This document shows positions 10,496-18,012 of a stretch of DNA of 21,649 bases, piece by piece; position 1 is the first letter of the stretch; each line of letters begins with the position of its first letter. Made by a program: the position numbers and the translations under genes. Below the pieces are notes generated by a model. The model was not told the origin of the DNA. It searched no databases and was given only the letters and a program-made list of their open reading frames with translations. The DNA lies in contig DATKCJ010000465.1 of the NCBI GenBank assembly GCA_035513275.1, positions 1-21,649 on the forward strand. The letters are read 5' to 3'. The DNA is from DATKCJ01 sp035513275. Lineage in GTDB: Bacteria > Verrucomicrobiota > Verrucomicrobiia > Opitutales > Opitutaceae.

Positions 10496-11707
10496 CTAGA
10501 AGCCCGCACCGACGACGTTTGCCATGTTGAAGATGGGCAGGAACATCGCCATGACGATGCCTCCGATGACCACGCCAAGAAAGCAGATGAGGATCGGTTC
10601 GATGAGTGAAGTAAGGGCGGAGACGGTTGCCTCGACATCCGTGTCGAAGAAGTCGGAGATCTTGTTCATCATTCCGTCCACGTTACCCGTCGTCTCGCCT
10701 GCCTTCACCATGTGCTTCATCATCGGCGGGAAGTAGGGGTTGGCCGCGAGAACCTCAGAAACCTGGCCGCCTTGACTTATGTGCTTGGAAATATCCGAGC
10801 AAGCGTCCTCAACCTGGGTCCGCCCGCTGGCGGAAGCGACAATCTCCAAAGTGCGCAAGATAGGCACGCCTGACCGCATGAGCGCCGCATAAGTCCGGCA
10901 GAATCGGGAGAGCGTGATCTTGTGGTTGAGCGCACCGAAGATGGGCGCGCGATGGACAAGTTTATCACGGACGCGACGCCCTTTGGGTGTGCGCGTAAAC
11001 CGTCCCCACAGCTTCCAGAGACCGTAGATCACCAAGGAAATGTGGATGATGCTCGGCTTGAAGAAGAATCCGGTGATGCTCGTGAAGTCCGGAATCAAGA
11101 AGTTGCTGATGTCGATCAGCATCTGGGTCGGCGCAGGGAGTTTGGCTCCGAAGTCCTTGAACATGTCCTCGAACACCGGGATCACGAAGATGAGGAGCAC
11201 GTTCACAAGGATGACCGCCAGGCCGATGACCGCGATTGGATAGGTCATCGCCGATTTCACCTTCTTGGTCAGCTTTACGTTGGCCTCGAAGTAAGCAGCG
11301 ACTTTGCCGAGAATTTCGGCGAGCGCACCGGATGCTTCGCCGGCCTCGACCATTGAGATCAGCAAATTCGGGAAGGCGCGCGGAAATTTCTTGAGCGCGG
11401 ACGAGAAAGAGCTGCCCGCGGAGATATCAAGCCTGATATCACGTATGATTACGCGAAAGACCGGGTTCTGGGTTTGCTCCTGCAGAGCCTCGAGCGATGC
11501 GACCAGGGGCAGGCCCGCGGAAATGAGCGCGGCGAGCTGCGAAGTGAAGATCGCCAGGTCCTGCATCGGCAGGGCATAGTTCTTCGACTTCTTTTCGAAG
11601 GATTTTTGTTTGGCCAGGGCCTGAGCAGCACCGAAGCTGAGCTTGGGCTGCTTGGCAGAGCCCCGCGCGGCTGGAGCGGAGGCTGAGGCAGTAGACAGAA
11701 TCGCCAT
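10496..11707 (-). CDS. pilC: Type IV pilus / type II secretion inner-membrane platform protein (PilC/GspF)
   Basis: This 403-residue inner-membrane protein should be the platform on which a PilB/GspE-type ATPase drives pilin or pseudopilin assembly. It has two T2SS-F domains (~45-170 and ~255-375), each with the expected pattern: a segment such as LAALISAGLPL or YAALMRSGVPIL, then a later MVEAGEASG or MVKAGETTG motif. Membrane segments lie at about 154-178, 219-236 and 370-394. The N-terminus (~1-45) is Ala/Ser/Lys-rich and cytoplasmic. No pilB, pilT or pilin gene is in the window. It is upstream of, and probably cotranscribed with, the NtrC-like regulator. No good ribosome binding site was seen. 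Confidence 0.93.
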   Translation of the reverse strand: MAILSTASASAPAARGSAKQPKLSFGAAQALAKQKSFEKKSKNYALPMQDLAIFTSQLAALISAGLPLVASLEALQEQTQNPVFRVIIRDIRLDISAGSSFSSALKKFPRAFPNLLISMVEAGEASGALAEILGKVAAYFEANVKLTKKVKSAMTYPIAVIGLAVILVNVLLIFVIPVFEDMFKDFGAKLPAPTQMLIDISNFLIPDFTSITGFFFKPSIIHISLVIYGLWKLWGRFTRTPKGRRVRDKLVHRAPIFGALNHKITLSRFCRTYAALMRSGVPILRTLEIVASASGRTQVEDACSDISKHISQGGQVSEVLAANPYFPPMMKHMVKAGETTGNVDGMMNKISDFFDTDVEATVSALTSLIEPILICFLGVVIGGIVMAMFLPIFNMANVVGAGF

Positions 11708-11825
11708 GTTTTAGCTGGGTTGAACGCTCACAATGAACCCTTGCCCATACATGCCCGCAACCACCATTTCCCCAACCGGGGTAAAAACCGGATGAAAGCC
11801 GGTGCCGCGTATTTCGAAACCAGAC

Positions 11826-11855
11826 TTGACCGGCACGCCGATGAGTCGTTCAAGT
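11826..11855 (+). promoter_or_regulatory. Candidate promoter of tRNA-Gly
   Basis: TTGACC (11826-11831) is followed after 18 nt by TCAAGT (11850-11855), or after 17 nt by TTCAAG. Transcription would start just before the tRNA at 11869. The -35 is good and the -10 weak, so this is a positional inference. The rest of the pilC-tRNA spacer (11708-11868) shows only short GC-rich hairpins, for example CCCC/GGGG at 11770-11781. Confidence 0.3.
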
Positions 11856-11868
11856 CGGAGCATCGCAA

Positions 11869-11942
11869 GCGGGTGTAGTTTAGTGGTAAAACTCCAGCCT
11901 TCCAAGCTGGCTATGTCGGTTCGATTCCGTCCACCCGCACCA
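11869..11942 (+). tRNA. tRNA-Gly (anticodon TCC)
   Basis: The 74-nt sequence folds as a standard cloverleaf. The acceptor stem is GCGGGTG/CACCCGC (11869-11875 with 11932-11938). The anticodon stem CCAGC/GCTGG encloses the loop CTTCCAA with anticodon TCC. The T arm contains GGTTCGATTCC. A discriminator A and an encoded CCA end the gene. It reads glycine GGA/GGG codons. No integrase or attachment repeat was seen beside it. Confidence 0.97.
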
Positions 11943-12072
11943 TCCTTCGCTCCCCTTCGCAGTGCTTCGGATGGCACAGCCCGTCGACAAGGAATCTTCC
12001 TGCGAACGAAGGCCGCTGCTTGAGTCACGATACGAGGTTGCGCAAACCAAGCCCACTTCAAGCCCTGCGACT

Positions 12073-12798
12073 GTGAACATCATTCTGTTTGATCCCGAGG
12101 AGATCGGTTCTCCCCTTCTGATTTCCGATCCGCGAGCCATCCACTTGATCGACACTCTGCGAATGCGCACCGGCGACGATTTCGACGCCGGTGTCGTCAA
12201 CGGCCCGCGCGGCAAGGCTCGCATCGTGTCAATCGACGAGGCTTCCATAACCTTCGAGTCCACGCTCGACGTCAGCCCGCTCCCGCAAGACCCGCTCGAC
12301 ATCATCGTCGGCCTTCCACGCCCGCAATCGGCCCGTCGAATCCTCCACGATGCAGCCGCTCTTGGTTTGAGGAGACTCGTGTTCACTCAGTCCGCGCGAA
12401 GCGACCCGAACTACGCCCGCAGCACCTTGTGGTCGTCGGGCGAGTGGCGGCGTCACTTGATCGACGGAGCTCAGCAAGCGTTCGACACGCGGATCCCGGA
12501 GGTCATCCCAAACCTCCTTCTCGCCGAGGCTACGGCTCGCTCAAACGTCGGACTGCGAATCGCCTTCGACAACTACGAGGCGCCGACCTCGCTTCCGGCA
12601 CTTCTTCGCTCGCGAAGCGAAGCGCCTCAAACGGTAACCCTCGCCTTCGGTCCAGAGCGCGGTTGGGACGCAGCGGATCGAGAAATGCTGCGCGCGTCCG
12701 GGTTCGCCCTTGCATCGCTTGGACACCGCGTGATGCGAGTTGAGACGGCAATCGCGTCAGCAGTGGCGGTTCTTCGCGCTGAACTCGGTTGGACCTGA
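12073..12798 (+). CDS. rsmE: 16S rRNA (uracil-1498-N3)-methyltransferase
   Basis: RsmE is a SPOUT-fold enzyme that uses S-adenosylmethionine to methylate N3 of U1498 in 16S rRNA. The GTG start at 12073 gives 241 residues, the usual size, and begins MNIILFDPEEIG. A longer reading from GTG 11962 adds 37 residues unlike the family and starts only 20 bp after the tRNA. The N-terminal PUA-like region has the typical HLIDTLRMRTGD segment. The C-terminal knot contains LAFGPERGW (~191-198; the more usual form is GPEGG) and LGHRVMRVETA (216-226). The gene converges on rsmD with a 9-bp gap. Confidence 0.88.
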   Translation: MNIILFDPEEIGSPLLISDPRAIHLIDTLRMRTGDDFDAGVVNGPRGKARIVSIDEASITFESTLDVSPLPQDPLDIIVGLPRPQSARRILHDAAALGLRRLVFTQSARSDPNYARSTLWSSGEWRRHLIDGAQQAFDTRIPEVIPNLLLAEATARSNVGLRIAFDNYEAPTSLPALLRSRSEAPQTVTLAFGPERGWDAADREMLRASGFALASLGHRVMRVETAIASAVAVLRAELGWT

Positions 12799-12807
12799 GT
12801 GCGCGCG

Positions 12808-13380
12808 TCAGCCGCCGGTGCGCGCGTAAACACACGCAACCGCCGAGCCCGCCCCGCCGCCTCCGAGTCGCTTCACGATCGACCAGCCACTTTGCTGGAG
12901 TTCCAACTCCGCCGGCATCTCGAACACAACCCGTGCGCCGGGCTCACTGGAAAGCAGTGCGTCGAATGCCGCGAAGAGGCGCTCCGTATTCGCCTCGATC
13001 AAGCGGTAGGGAGGATCGACGAACAAAAGTGACGCCTGAACGCCCTCAGCGGGTCGCCAGATGAACGCGTCCGCGCCCACAAGTCGAAACGGCGCAGAAT
13101 CGCGCCCAGCGCTCTTGCACACTGCCGTGAGGTTCGCGTTCAGGCATGCGAGCGCTTTCCGGTCTTGTTCGACGAATGCCCCGCTCGCCGCCCCGCGACT
13201 GACCGCCTCAAGTCCGTAGGAGCCGCTTCCCGCAAACAGATCGACAAATACCGCCCCGTCAACCGCCGCACCGAGGCTCGAGAAGACCGCCTGCCGCATC
13301 CGATCCATTGCTGGCCGGACCCGGTCGCCTTTCGGCAACAGAAGCGGAATTCCCCGTGCTCGCCCGCCTGTGATTCTCAT
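12808..13380 (-). CDS. rsmD: 16S rRNA (guanine-966-N2)-methyltransferase
   Basis: RsmD methylates N2 of G966 in the 30S subunit using S-adenosylmethionine. The 190-residue protein begins MRITGGRARG, the conserved family start. An alternative ATG at 13404 would add eight residues and is less likely. The Rossmann methyltransferase fold shows VDLFAGSGSYGLEA (46-59), RPAMDRMRQ (22-30, the RPTxDRxRE region) and the catalytic DPPY (122-125). The protein ends in an Ala/Gly-rich stretch. It converges on rsmE, so both genes for 16S rRNA methylation lie tail to tail. Confidence 0.93.
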   Translation of the reverse strand: MRITGGRARGIPLLLPKGDRVRPAMDRMRQAVFSSLGAAVDGAVFVDLFAGSGSYGLEAVSRGAASGAFVEQDRKALACLNANLTAVCKSAGRDSAPFRLVGADAFIWRPAEGVQASLLFVDPPYRLIEANTERLFAAFDALLSSEPGARVVFEMPAELELQQSGWSIVKRLGGGGAGSAVACVYARTGG

Positions 13381-13565
13381 GGCGCGGAACCAATCGACGC
13401 CCACGGCGTCAATCCGTCGGGTGCACGCAAGGTTGTGGCCTCTACTCCAAAAAGTCTCATCACCGTTGCTTCGACACGGTCATTGCATATTCAGCTAAGG
13501 GCATAAACAAGTATCGGCAAGGTGCACTCTCTCATCCGACGAGGGACCACTCACGCCTGTTCGTC

Positions 13566-14960
13566 ATGCGTAGAATTCTCTGCTTTCGACTCGCGGCCCT
13601 CTTCCTGCTCGCCACGGCATTTGCGCGCGCGGACGAGAAGAATCTCTGGCCGTTCAAAGTCGACTGGACGGACGACGCCAACAAGACCTCGCACACCTCG
13701 ATCCTCGGCCCGCTCGGTTTCAAAAAGGAGCCAGAGTCCGGCGCAACGTTGAAGGGACTCCGCCCCTTGTTCGTGACCAAGTCCGAAGCCGGTCGCGAAA
13801 AAGGGCACGTCCTCTACCCGCTGCTGAACTGGGATTCGTCAGAGGCCGGCCGGCAGGGCGATGTCTTCAAGCTCATCCGCTGGTCCAACATCGCCTCCGA
13901 CTCCTCCGGGGCACTTCGCTCATTCGAGGTTTGGCCGTTCTACCTCAGCCGCGAAACTGGTGATCCGGAGACGTCCTACACCGCCGTCATGCCATTCTTT
14001 GGCACGGTGAAAAACCGTTTCGGACACGACCGGATCAACTGGGTCCTGTTTCCGCTCTACGGGCGCTTCGAGCAGAAAGGTATCGTCACCACAACCACGC
14101 CCTGGCCGTTCATCAAGAGCGTCAGTGGCGCGGCCTCGGGCTTCGAAGTTTGGCCTCTCTTCGGCAGCCGCAGCAAGGAAGGCCAGTTCAAAGAGACGTT
14201 CGCACTATGGCCGATCTACCATCACAACACGCGCATTCTCGAGAGCGGCGCCGCGACCGAGGAACTGGCCATCCTGCCCTTCTACTCGCGAAGCCGCGGC
14301 GAATTCGCGGTGAGCGAGACCTATCTGTGGCCGTTTTTCGGCTACACGCACAGCGAGGCGCCCGCCTACCGCGAGCAGCGCTGGTTCTGGCCCTTCGTCG
14401 TCACCGCGCGCGGCGAGGATCGCCGCGTTGATCGCTTCGCGCCATTCTTCACACGTTCCGAGCGCAAAGGCGTGCAGAAGACTTGGGTCCTCTGGCCGCT
14501 GTTGCGCAATCAGGAGTGGACCGAAGCAGGGCTCGAGATCGAGAAAACCCAATTCCTTTACTTCCTTTACTGGAACCTCGATCAGCGAAGCGCCTCAAAC
14601 CCGGCACTTCCTGCCGCGCACAAGACCCACCTCTGGCCGCTTCTCAGCCATTGGGACAACGGCGCCGGCCACACCCAGCTCCAGCTTTTCAGCCCGCTTG
14701 AGGTCTTCTTCCAACACAACGAAGTCGTGCGCACGGTTTACTCGCCGCTCTTTTCAATCTATCGCTTTGACCGTCGACCGTCGGGCGATCTCCACGGTTC
14801 CTTCCTTTTCAACTTCATGACCTACCACCGCGAGGGTGAAGTCCGGGAGTTCAATCTCGGGCCGCTGCTTGAGACCGAGCGCGACCGCGATGGCGTTCGT
14901 CGCGTCACATTCCTTAAGTTTCTTCACCTCTATTCGCGCGGTCCCCGATCCGAACAATAG
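13566..14960 (+). CDS. Secreted WPF-repeat protein of unknown function, coupled to mla genes
   Basis: I do not recognise a named family. The 464-residue protein starts with a clear signal peptide (RR at 2-3, hydrophobic 5-19, AFARA near 18-22), so it should be exported to the periplasm or outer membrane. About 19 copies of a short motif, hydrophobic-x-P-[FLI]-[FYL], recur: for example LWPFK (27-31), EVWPFYL (121-127), VLFPLYG (160-166), EVWPLFG (194-200), ALWPIYH (213-219), YLWPFFG (253-259), VLWPLLR (308-314), HLWPLLS (355-361) and VYSPLFS (391-397). Spacing is mostly 16-20 residues, with gaps of about twice that where a copy is missing or changed. Charged or polar residues lie between, suggesting a beta-rich repeat fold. 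No lipobox was seen. The stop is 2 bp before mlaE, implying translational coupling to the lipid transporter. It may be a periplasmic or outer-membrane partner of that system; this is inference. Confidence 0.82.
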   Translation: MRRILCFRLAALFLLATAFARADEKNLWPFKVDWTDDANKTSHTSILGPLGFKKEPESGATLKGLRPLFVTKSEAGREKGHVLYPLLNWDSSEAGRQGDVFKLIRWSNIASDSSGALRSFEVWPFYLSRETGDPETSYTAVMPFFGTVKNRFGHDRINWVLFPLYGRFEQKGIVTTTTPWPFIKSVSGAASGFEVWPLFGSRSKEGQFKETFALWPIYHHNTRILESGAATEELAILPFYSRSRGEFAVSETYLWPFFGYTHSEAPAYREQRWFWPFVVTARGEDRRVDRFAPFFTRSERKGVQKTWVLWPLLRNQEWTEAGLEIEKTQFLYFLYWNLDQRSASNPALPAAHKTHLWPLLSHWDNGAGHTQLQLFSPLEVFFQHNEVVRTVYSPLFSIYRFDRRPSGDLHGSFLFNFMTYHREGEVREFNLGPLLETERDRDGVRRVTFLKFLHLYSRGPRSEQ

Positions 14961-14962
14961 CC

Positions 14963-15715
14963 ATGACAGTCCTAACGCGATTTTTCGAAAACATAGGCAG
15001 CGTCGTGCTGCTCGCGACGCGGGCGTTCTCCCACCTGCCGTCGATCGGGCGCCAGACGGCCCGCGTCATCGAGCAGTGTCACATGATCGGCTACACGACA
15101 CTTCCGATTGTTACGATTCTCTCGTTCTTCATCGGTGGCGTCCTCGCGCTTCAATCGGGTATCAGCCTGCAGGATTTTGGCGCGCGCCAGTTCATCGGCA
15201 CCTTGGTCGGCGAGTCGATGGCACGCGAACTCGGTCCCGTCATGGCCGCAATCCTGCTTGCGGGTCGGGTTGGATCGGCGATCACCGCCGAACTCGCATC
15301 GATGAAAGTCTACCAGGAGGTCGACGCGCTCGTGACGATGAACATCCGGCCCGAGCGCATCCTCGTGCTGCCGCGGATCGTCGCCGTCCTGCTCATGATG
15401 CCGATTCTTGCGATCGTCGCGGTCGTCATCGGTTGGCTGGGCGGCGCTGTTGTATGCCAGTATGTGACCATGATCGGCGTCGACTGGGACCTGTATTTCC
15501 AAAGCCTGAAGGAGTTCCTGACCGTGAAGGATGTCCTGGGCGGACTGATCAAGGCCGAGATATTCGGAATCGGTGTCGTGCTCGTCGCCTGCAACACCGG
15601 CCTGCGCACGCGCGGCGGGCCGCGCGAGATTGGCCTTTCGGTAACCCAGGCTGTGGTTCAGTCGCTGATCCTGATCCTTGTCATGGACTACTTCATCACG
15701 AGGGCACTCATCTAA
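14963..15715 (+). CDS. mlaE: MlaE-family ABC transporter permease
   Basis: This 250-residue inner-membrane permease (MlaE/YrbE family) belongs to ABC systems that move phospholipids between the inner and outer membranes. Hydrophobic segments lie at about 47-66, 89-108, 135-165, 195-212 and 228-248. The conserved core is visible: LGPVMAAILLAGRVGSAITAEL (~91-112, in two parts) followed by EVDAL(V)TMNIRPERILVLPR. It is the second gene of a cluster of four, 2 bp after the repeat-protein gene and 6 bp before mlaF. No ribosome binding site of its own is obvious, which fits coupled translation. Confidence 0.94.
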   Translation: MTVLTRFFENIGSVVLLATRAFSHLPSIGRQTARVIEQCHMIGYTTLPIVTILSFFIGGVLALQSGISLQDFGARQFIGTLVGESMARELGPVMAAILLAGRVGSAITAELASMKVYQEVDALVTMNIRPERILVLPRIVAVLLMMPILAIVAVVIGWLGGAVVCQYVTMIGVDWDLYFQSLKEFLTVKDVLGGLIKAEIFGIGVVLVACNTGLRTRGGPREIGLSVTQAVVQSLILILVMDYFITRALI

Positions 15716-15721
15716 TCCGCC

Positions 15722-16513
15722 ATGAGTTCAACCAACGGAGATCGACAACCAGTCGCGATCGAGGTCCAGGGCCTCCACAAGAGCTACGCGGGCGTCACCG
15801 TGCTCGATGGCATCAACATCTCTGTGAAGCCGGGCGAGATCTTCTTGATCATGGGACCCAGTGGCTCAGGCAAGAGCGTCCTGCTCCGGCAGATCGCCGG
15901 CCTCGAGACACCGACCGCCGGCCAGGTGCGCATCGACGGCATGGACCCGAGCCTCGAGGAGACGCGTGACAAGGTCGCCCTCGCGCTCGTGTTCCAATCC
16001 GGCGCGCTCTTCAACTCAATGACAGTGTTCGACAACCTCGCGCTCTACCCGCGCGAGCACCGGTTGCACACCGAGTCCGTCATCCGCGAAAAGGTGATGG
16101 AGGCGCTCCAGATGCTCTCGCTCACGAAGGCCGTCGCGAAATTCCCCTCCGAGCTTTCGGGCGGCATGAAGAAGCGCGTCGCCATCGCGCGCGCCCTCGT
16201 CATGCAGCCCCAGATTCTGCTCTACGACGAGCCGACCTCCGAACTCGACCCGATCATGGGCGCCACGATCGCTGAGATCATCGCCTCGCTCCGGAAGGAG
16301 ATCGCCGTGACGACCATCGTCGTCTCGCACGATCGCGATCTCGCGATGACGATCGCGGACCGCGTTTCCATCATCATGCATGGCCGCATCAAGACCGAAG
16401 GCACGCCGGACGAACTTCGCGCGAGCAAGGACCCGGAGATCGTCGATTTTCTAAATCCAACCATCAATCTCGAGAATCCCCGTTTCAGGAATATGGAGGC
16501 TTCCAATGAATAA
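15722..16513 (+). CDS. mlaF: MlaF-family ABC transporter ATP-binding protein
   Basis: This 263-residue cytoplasmic ATPase powers the MlaE permease. Motifs in order: Walker A GPSGSGKS (45-52), Q-loop around FQSGALF (91-97), signature LSGGMKKR (145-152), Walker B ILLYDEP (165-171), D-loop SELD (173-176) and switch histidine H203 in VVSHD. The FQSGALF and GLxT/SELDP forms are typical of the Mla/Ttg2A group. The gene overlaps mlaD by 8 bp, and a GGAGG (16495-16499) within its end serves mlaD. Confidence 0.96.
   Translation: MSSTNGDRQPVAIEVQGLHKSYAGVTVLDGINISVKPGEIFLIMGPSGSGKSVLLRQIAGLETPTAGQVRIDGMDPSLEETRDKVALALVFQSGALFNSMTVFDNLALYPREHRLHTESVIREKVMEALQMLSLTKAVAKFPSELSGGMKKRVAIARALVMQPQILLYDEPTSELDPIMGATIAEIIASLRKEIAVTTIVVSHDRDLAMTIADRVSIIMHGRIKTEGTPDELRASKDPEIVDFLNPTINLENPRFRNMEASNE
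16495..16499 (+). promoter_or_regulatory. Ribosome binding site of mlaD
   Basis: GGAGG lies 6 nt before the ATG at 16506, inside the end of mlaF. It is one of the few strong Shine-Dalgarno sites in the window and supports this start for mlaD. Confidence 0.7.
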
Positions 16514-17489
16514 TGCTCAAATGACCGCCCGCGTGGGCCTGTTTTTCATCCTCGGACTCGCACTCGTGTGGGTTGTCTTCGAGTCGCTCGGCTCCGGGGG
16601 ATTTTTCAAGGGAAAGGGCTACGAACTTGCCACCCGCTTCGACAACCTGCAGCAGCTCAAGACCGGCGACGAGGTCCGCATCTCCGGCGTGAAGGTCGGT
16701 TCCATCCGCACCACCCGTCTCGCCGACGGTCGTGCGGAGGCCGTGCTCAAGATCGACGAGGGCGTCGTCATCCCCGAGGACAGCCGCGCGAAGATCGCCA
16801 TGTCGGGCCTTCTCGGCAGCAACTACCTCGCGGTCTCCCTTGGCTCCTCGCCGACACCTGCTGCGCCCGGCGCATTGCTCGCCTCGGATGCCTCCGCGGA
16901 CCTCAACACGATCCTGGCGCAACTTGACGGTCTCGGCAGCGACCTTCGCGGCGCGCTGTCCGGCCTCTCGAGCGCCTTTAGCGGCGAGGAAGGCGGCCTA
17001 TTCAAGCGCCTCGACGACCTCGTTGCGCAGAACAGCGAAAATCTCGCCAAGACCGTCGCGAACCTCGAGGACATCACGGGCAAAATCCGCAGCGGTGAGG
17101 GCACCGTCGGCCGCCTCGTGAACGATCCGAAAGCCTACGACGAGCTCGTCGGCGCGCTCGCCGAGTTCAAGAAGGCATCGACACAGGCCGCGACGTTTAT
17201 CGCCGAAGCGCAGGGCGTGATCGACGAAGTCAAGACCGGCAAGGGCACGCTCGGCACGCTCATCTACGACGAAAAGACCGGCGAGGACATCAAGGCCACG
17301 GCCGCCAACCTCCGTTCGCTCTCCGATAAGCTCAACAGCGGCGAGGGCACGTTCGGCAAGCTCCTCACCGACGACACCCTCTATCGCGATGTGCAAGGTC
17401 TTATGAAGAAAGCTGACCGCGCGCTCGACGGCCTTAGCGACCAGGGTCCGATTACAGCGGTGGGAGTCGCCGCCAACGCGTTGTTCTAG
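16506..17489 (+). CDS. mlaD: MlaD-like MCE-domain protein
   Basis: This is the substrate-binding MCE subunit, which in known systems forms a hexameric ring in the periplasm, anchored to MlaFE. The 327-residue protein has one N-terminal membrane anchor (9-26), an MCE domain (~38-113; GDEVRISGVKVGSI, GLLGSNYLAVSLG) and a long helical C-terminal part. The latter holds three related repeats: SGEGTVGRLVND (196-207), TGKGTLGTLIYD (244-255) and SGEGTFGKLLTD (278-289), separated by helices with FKKAS or LRSLSDKL-type patterns. Such repeats are known in longer MCE proteins and may extend a helical tube or barrel. mlaB and mlaC homologues are absent here. The start is supported by a GGAGG 6 nt upstream. 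Confidence 0.94.
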   Translation: MNNAQMTARVGLFFILGLALVWVVFESLGSGGFFKGKGYELATRFDNLQQLKTGDEVRISGVKVGSIRTTRLADGRAEAVLKIDEGVVIPEDSRAKIAMSGLLGSNYLAVSLGSSPTPAAPGALLASDASADLNTILAQLDGLGSDLRGALSGLSSAFSGEEGGLFKRLDDLVAQNSENLAKTVANLEDITGKIRSGEGTVGRLVNDPKAYDELVGALAEFKKASTQAATFIAEAQGVIDEVKTGKGTLGTLIYDEKTGEDIKATAANLRSLSDKLNSGEGTFGKLLTDDTLYRDVQGLMKKADRALDGLSDQGPITAVGVAANALF

Positions 17490-17511
17490 CTTCGCGCGAA
17501 AGCGGTCGGCC

Positions 17512-17540
17512 TTGATGATCGCGCGCAGCGCCCGTAGCTT
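17512..17540 (+). promoter_or_regulatory. Candidate promoter of nrfHA
   Basis: TTGATG (17512-17517) and TAGCTT (17535-17540) are separated by exactly 17 nt. Transcription would begin about 7 nt later, at the GTG start of nrfH (17547), giving a leaderless or nearly leaderless message. This fits the lack of a ribosome binding site. No clear FNR or NarL site was recognised. The -10 matches the E. coli consensus poorly, so this is a hypothesis. Confidence 0.35.
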
Positions 17541-17546
17541 TGCCTC

Positions 17547-17999
17547 GTGAGGATCAACGCCGCCCACGGCACACTTCTCGGCGCGCTGATCGGCGGCGCG
17601 CTTGGCACATGCGCCTACACGTTCGTTTACGCAAAGGGCTATTCCTATCTTCTCAACGACCCGGCGGCCTGCGCGAACTGCCACGTAATGGAGGAGCAGT
17701 ATTCCGGCTGGCTCAAGTCCAGCCATCACAGCGTCGCGACGTGCAACGACTGCCACACACCGCCCGGCCTCATCCCAAAATATTACGTCAAGGCGGAGAA
17801 CGGATTCTGGCACTCGTTCTATTTCACCACCAACACCTACCCCGAGCACATTCGCGCCCGGCCGGTGAGTCGCCGAATCACCGAAAACGCCTGCCGGCGC
17901 TGCCATGCGGACATCACCTCCGACATGGCACCGATGCACGCTGACCCGTCCGAACTCTCCTGCATCAGCTGCCACGTCGATACCGGCCATCCCCATTGA
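17547..17999 (+). CDS. nrfH: Cytochrome c nitrite reductase, membrane quinol dehydrogenase subunit
   Basis: NrfH passes electrons from menaquinol to NrfA for nitrite reduction to ammonium. The 150-residue protein has one N-terminal membrane anchor (~8-29) and four haem c motifs: CANCH (42-46), CNDCH (66-70), CRRCH (116-120) and CISCH (139-143). The first is CANCHVM, matching the CxxCHxM signature whose Met (here M48) ligates haem 1 in NrfH. The NapC/NirT family pattern and size agree. A GTG start at 17547 is used; it directly follows the candidate promoter. nrfA starts 13 bp after its stop. Confidence 0.95.
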   Translation: MRINAAHGTLLGALIGGALGTCAYTFVYAKGYSYLLNDPAACANCHVMEEQYSGWLKSSHHSVATCNDCHTPPGLIPKYYVKAENGFWHSFYFTTNTYPEHIRARPVSRRITENACRRCHADITSDMAPMHADPSELSCISCHVDTGHPH

Positions 18000-18000
18000 A

Positions 18001-18006
18001 AAGGAA
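18001..18006 (+). promoter_or_regulatory. Ribosome binding site of nrfA
   Basis: AAGGAA lies 6 nt before the ATG at 18013, in the nrfH-nrfA gap. It decides the nrfA start against an upstream in-frame ATG at 17905 that would lie inside nrfH. Confidence 0.7.
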
Positions 18007-18012
18007 ATCACG

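Noticed and set aside
11711..12061. 116-codon minus-strand open frame containing GGRNRTDIASLEGW
   Set aside because: It is the complement of the tRNA-Gly gene and its flanks; this peptide type is a known false protein from antisense tRNA-Gly.
11880..12386. 168-codon minus-strand frame
   Set aside because: It also reads antisense through the tRNA and the start of rsmE; rsmE is clearly the real gene.
14836..15969. 377-codon plus-strand frame
   Set aside because: It overlaps the repeat protein, mlaE and mlaF out of frame and has shadow-type Arg/His-rich composition.
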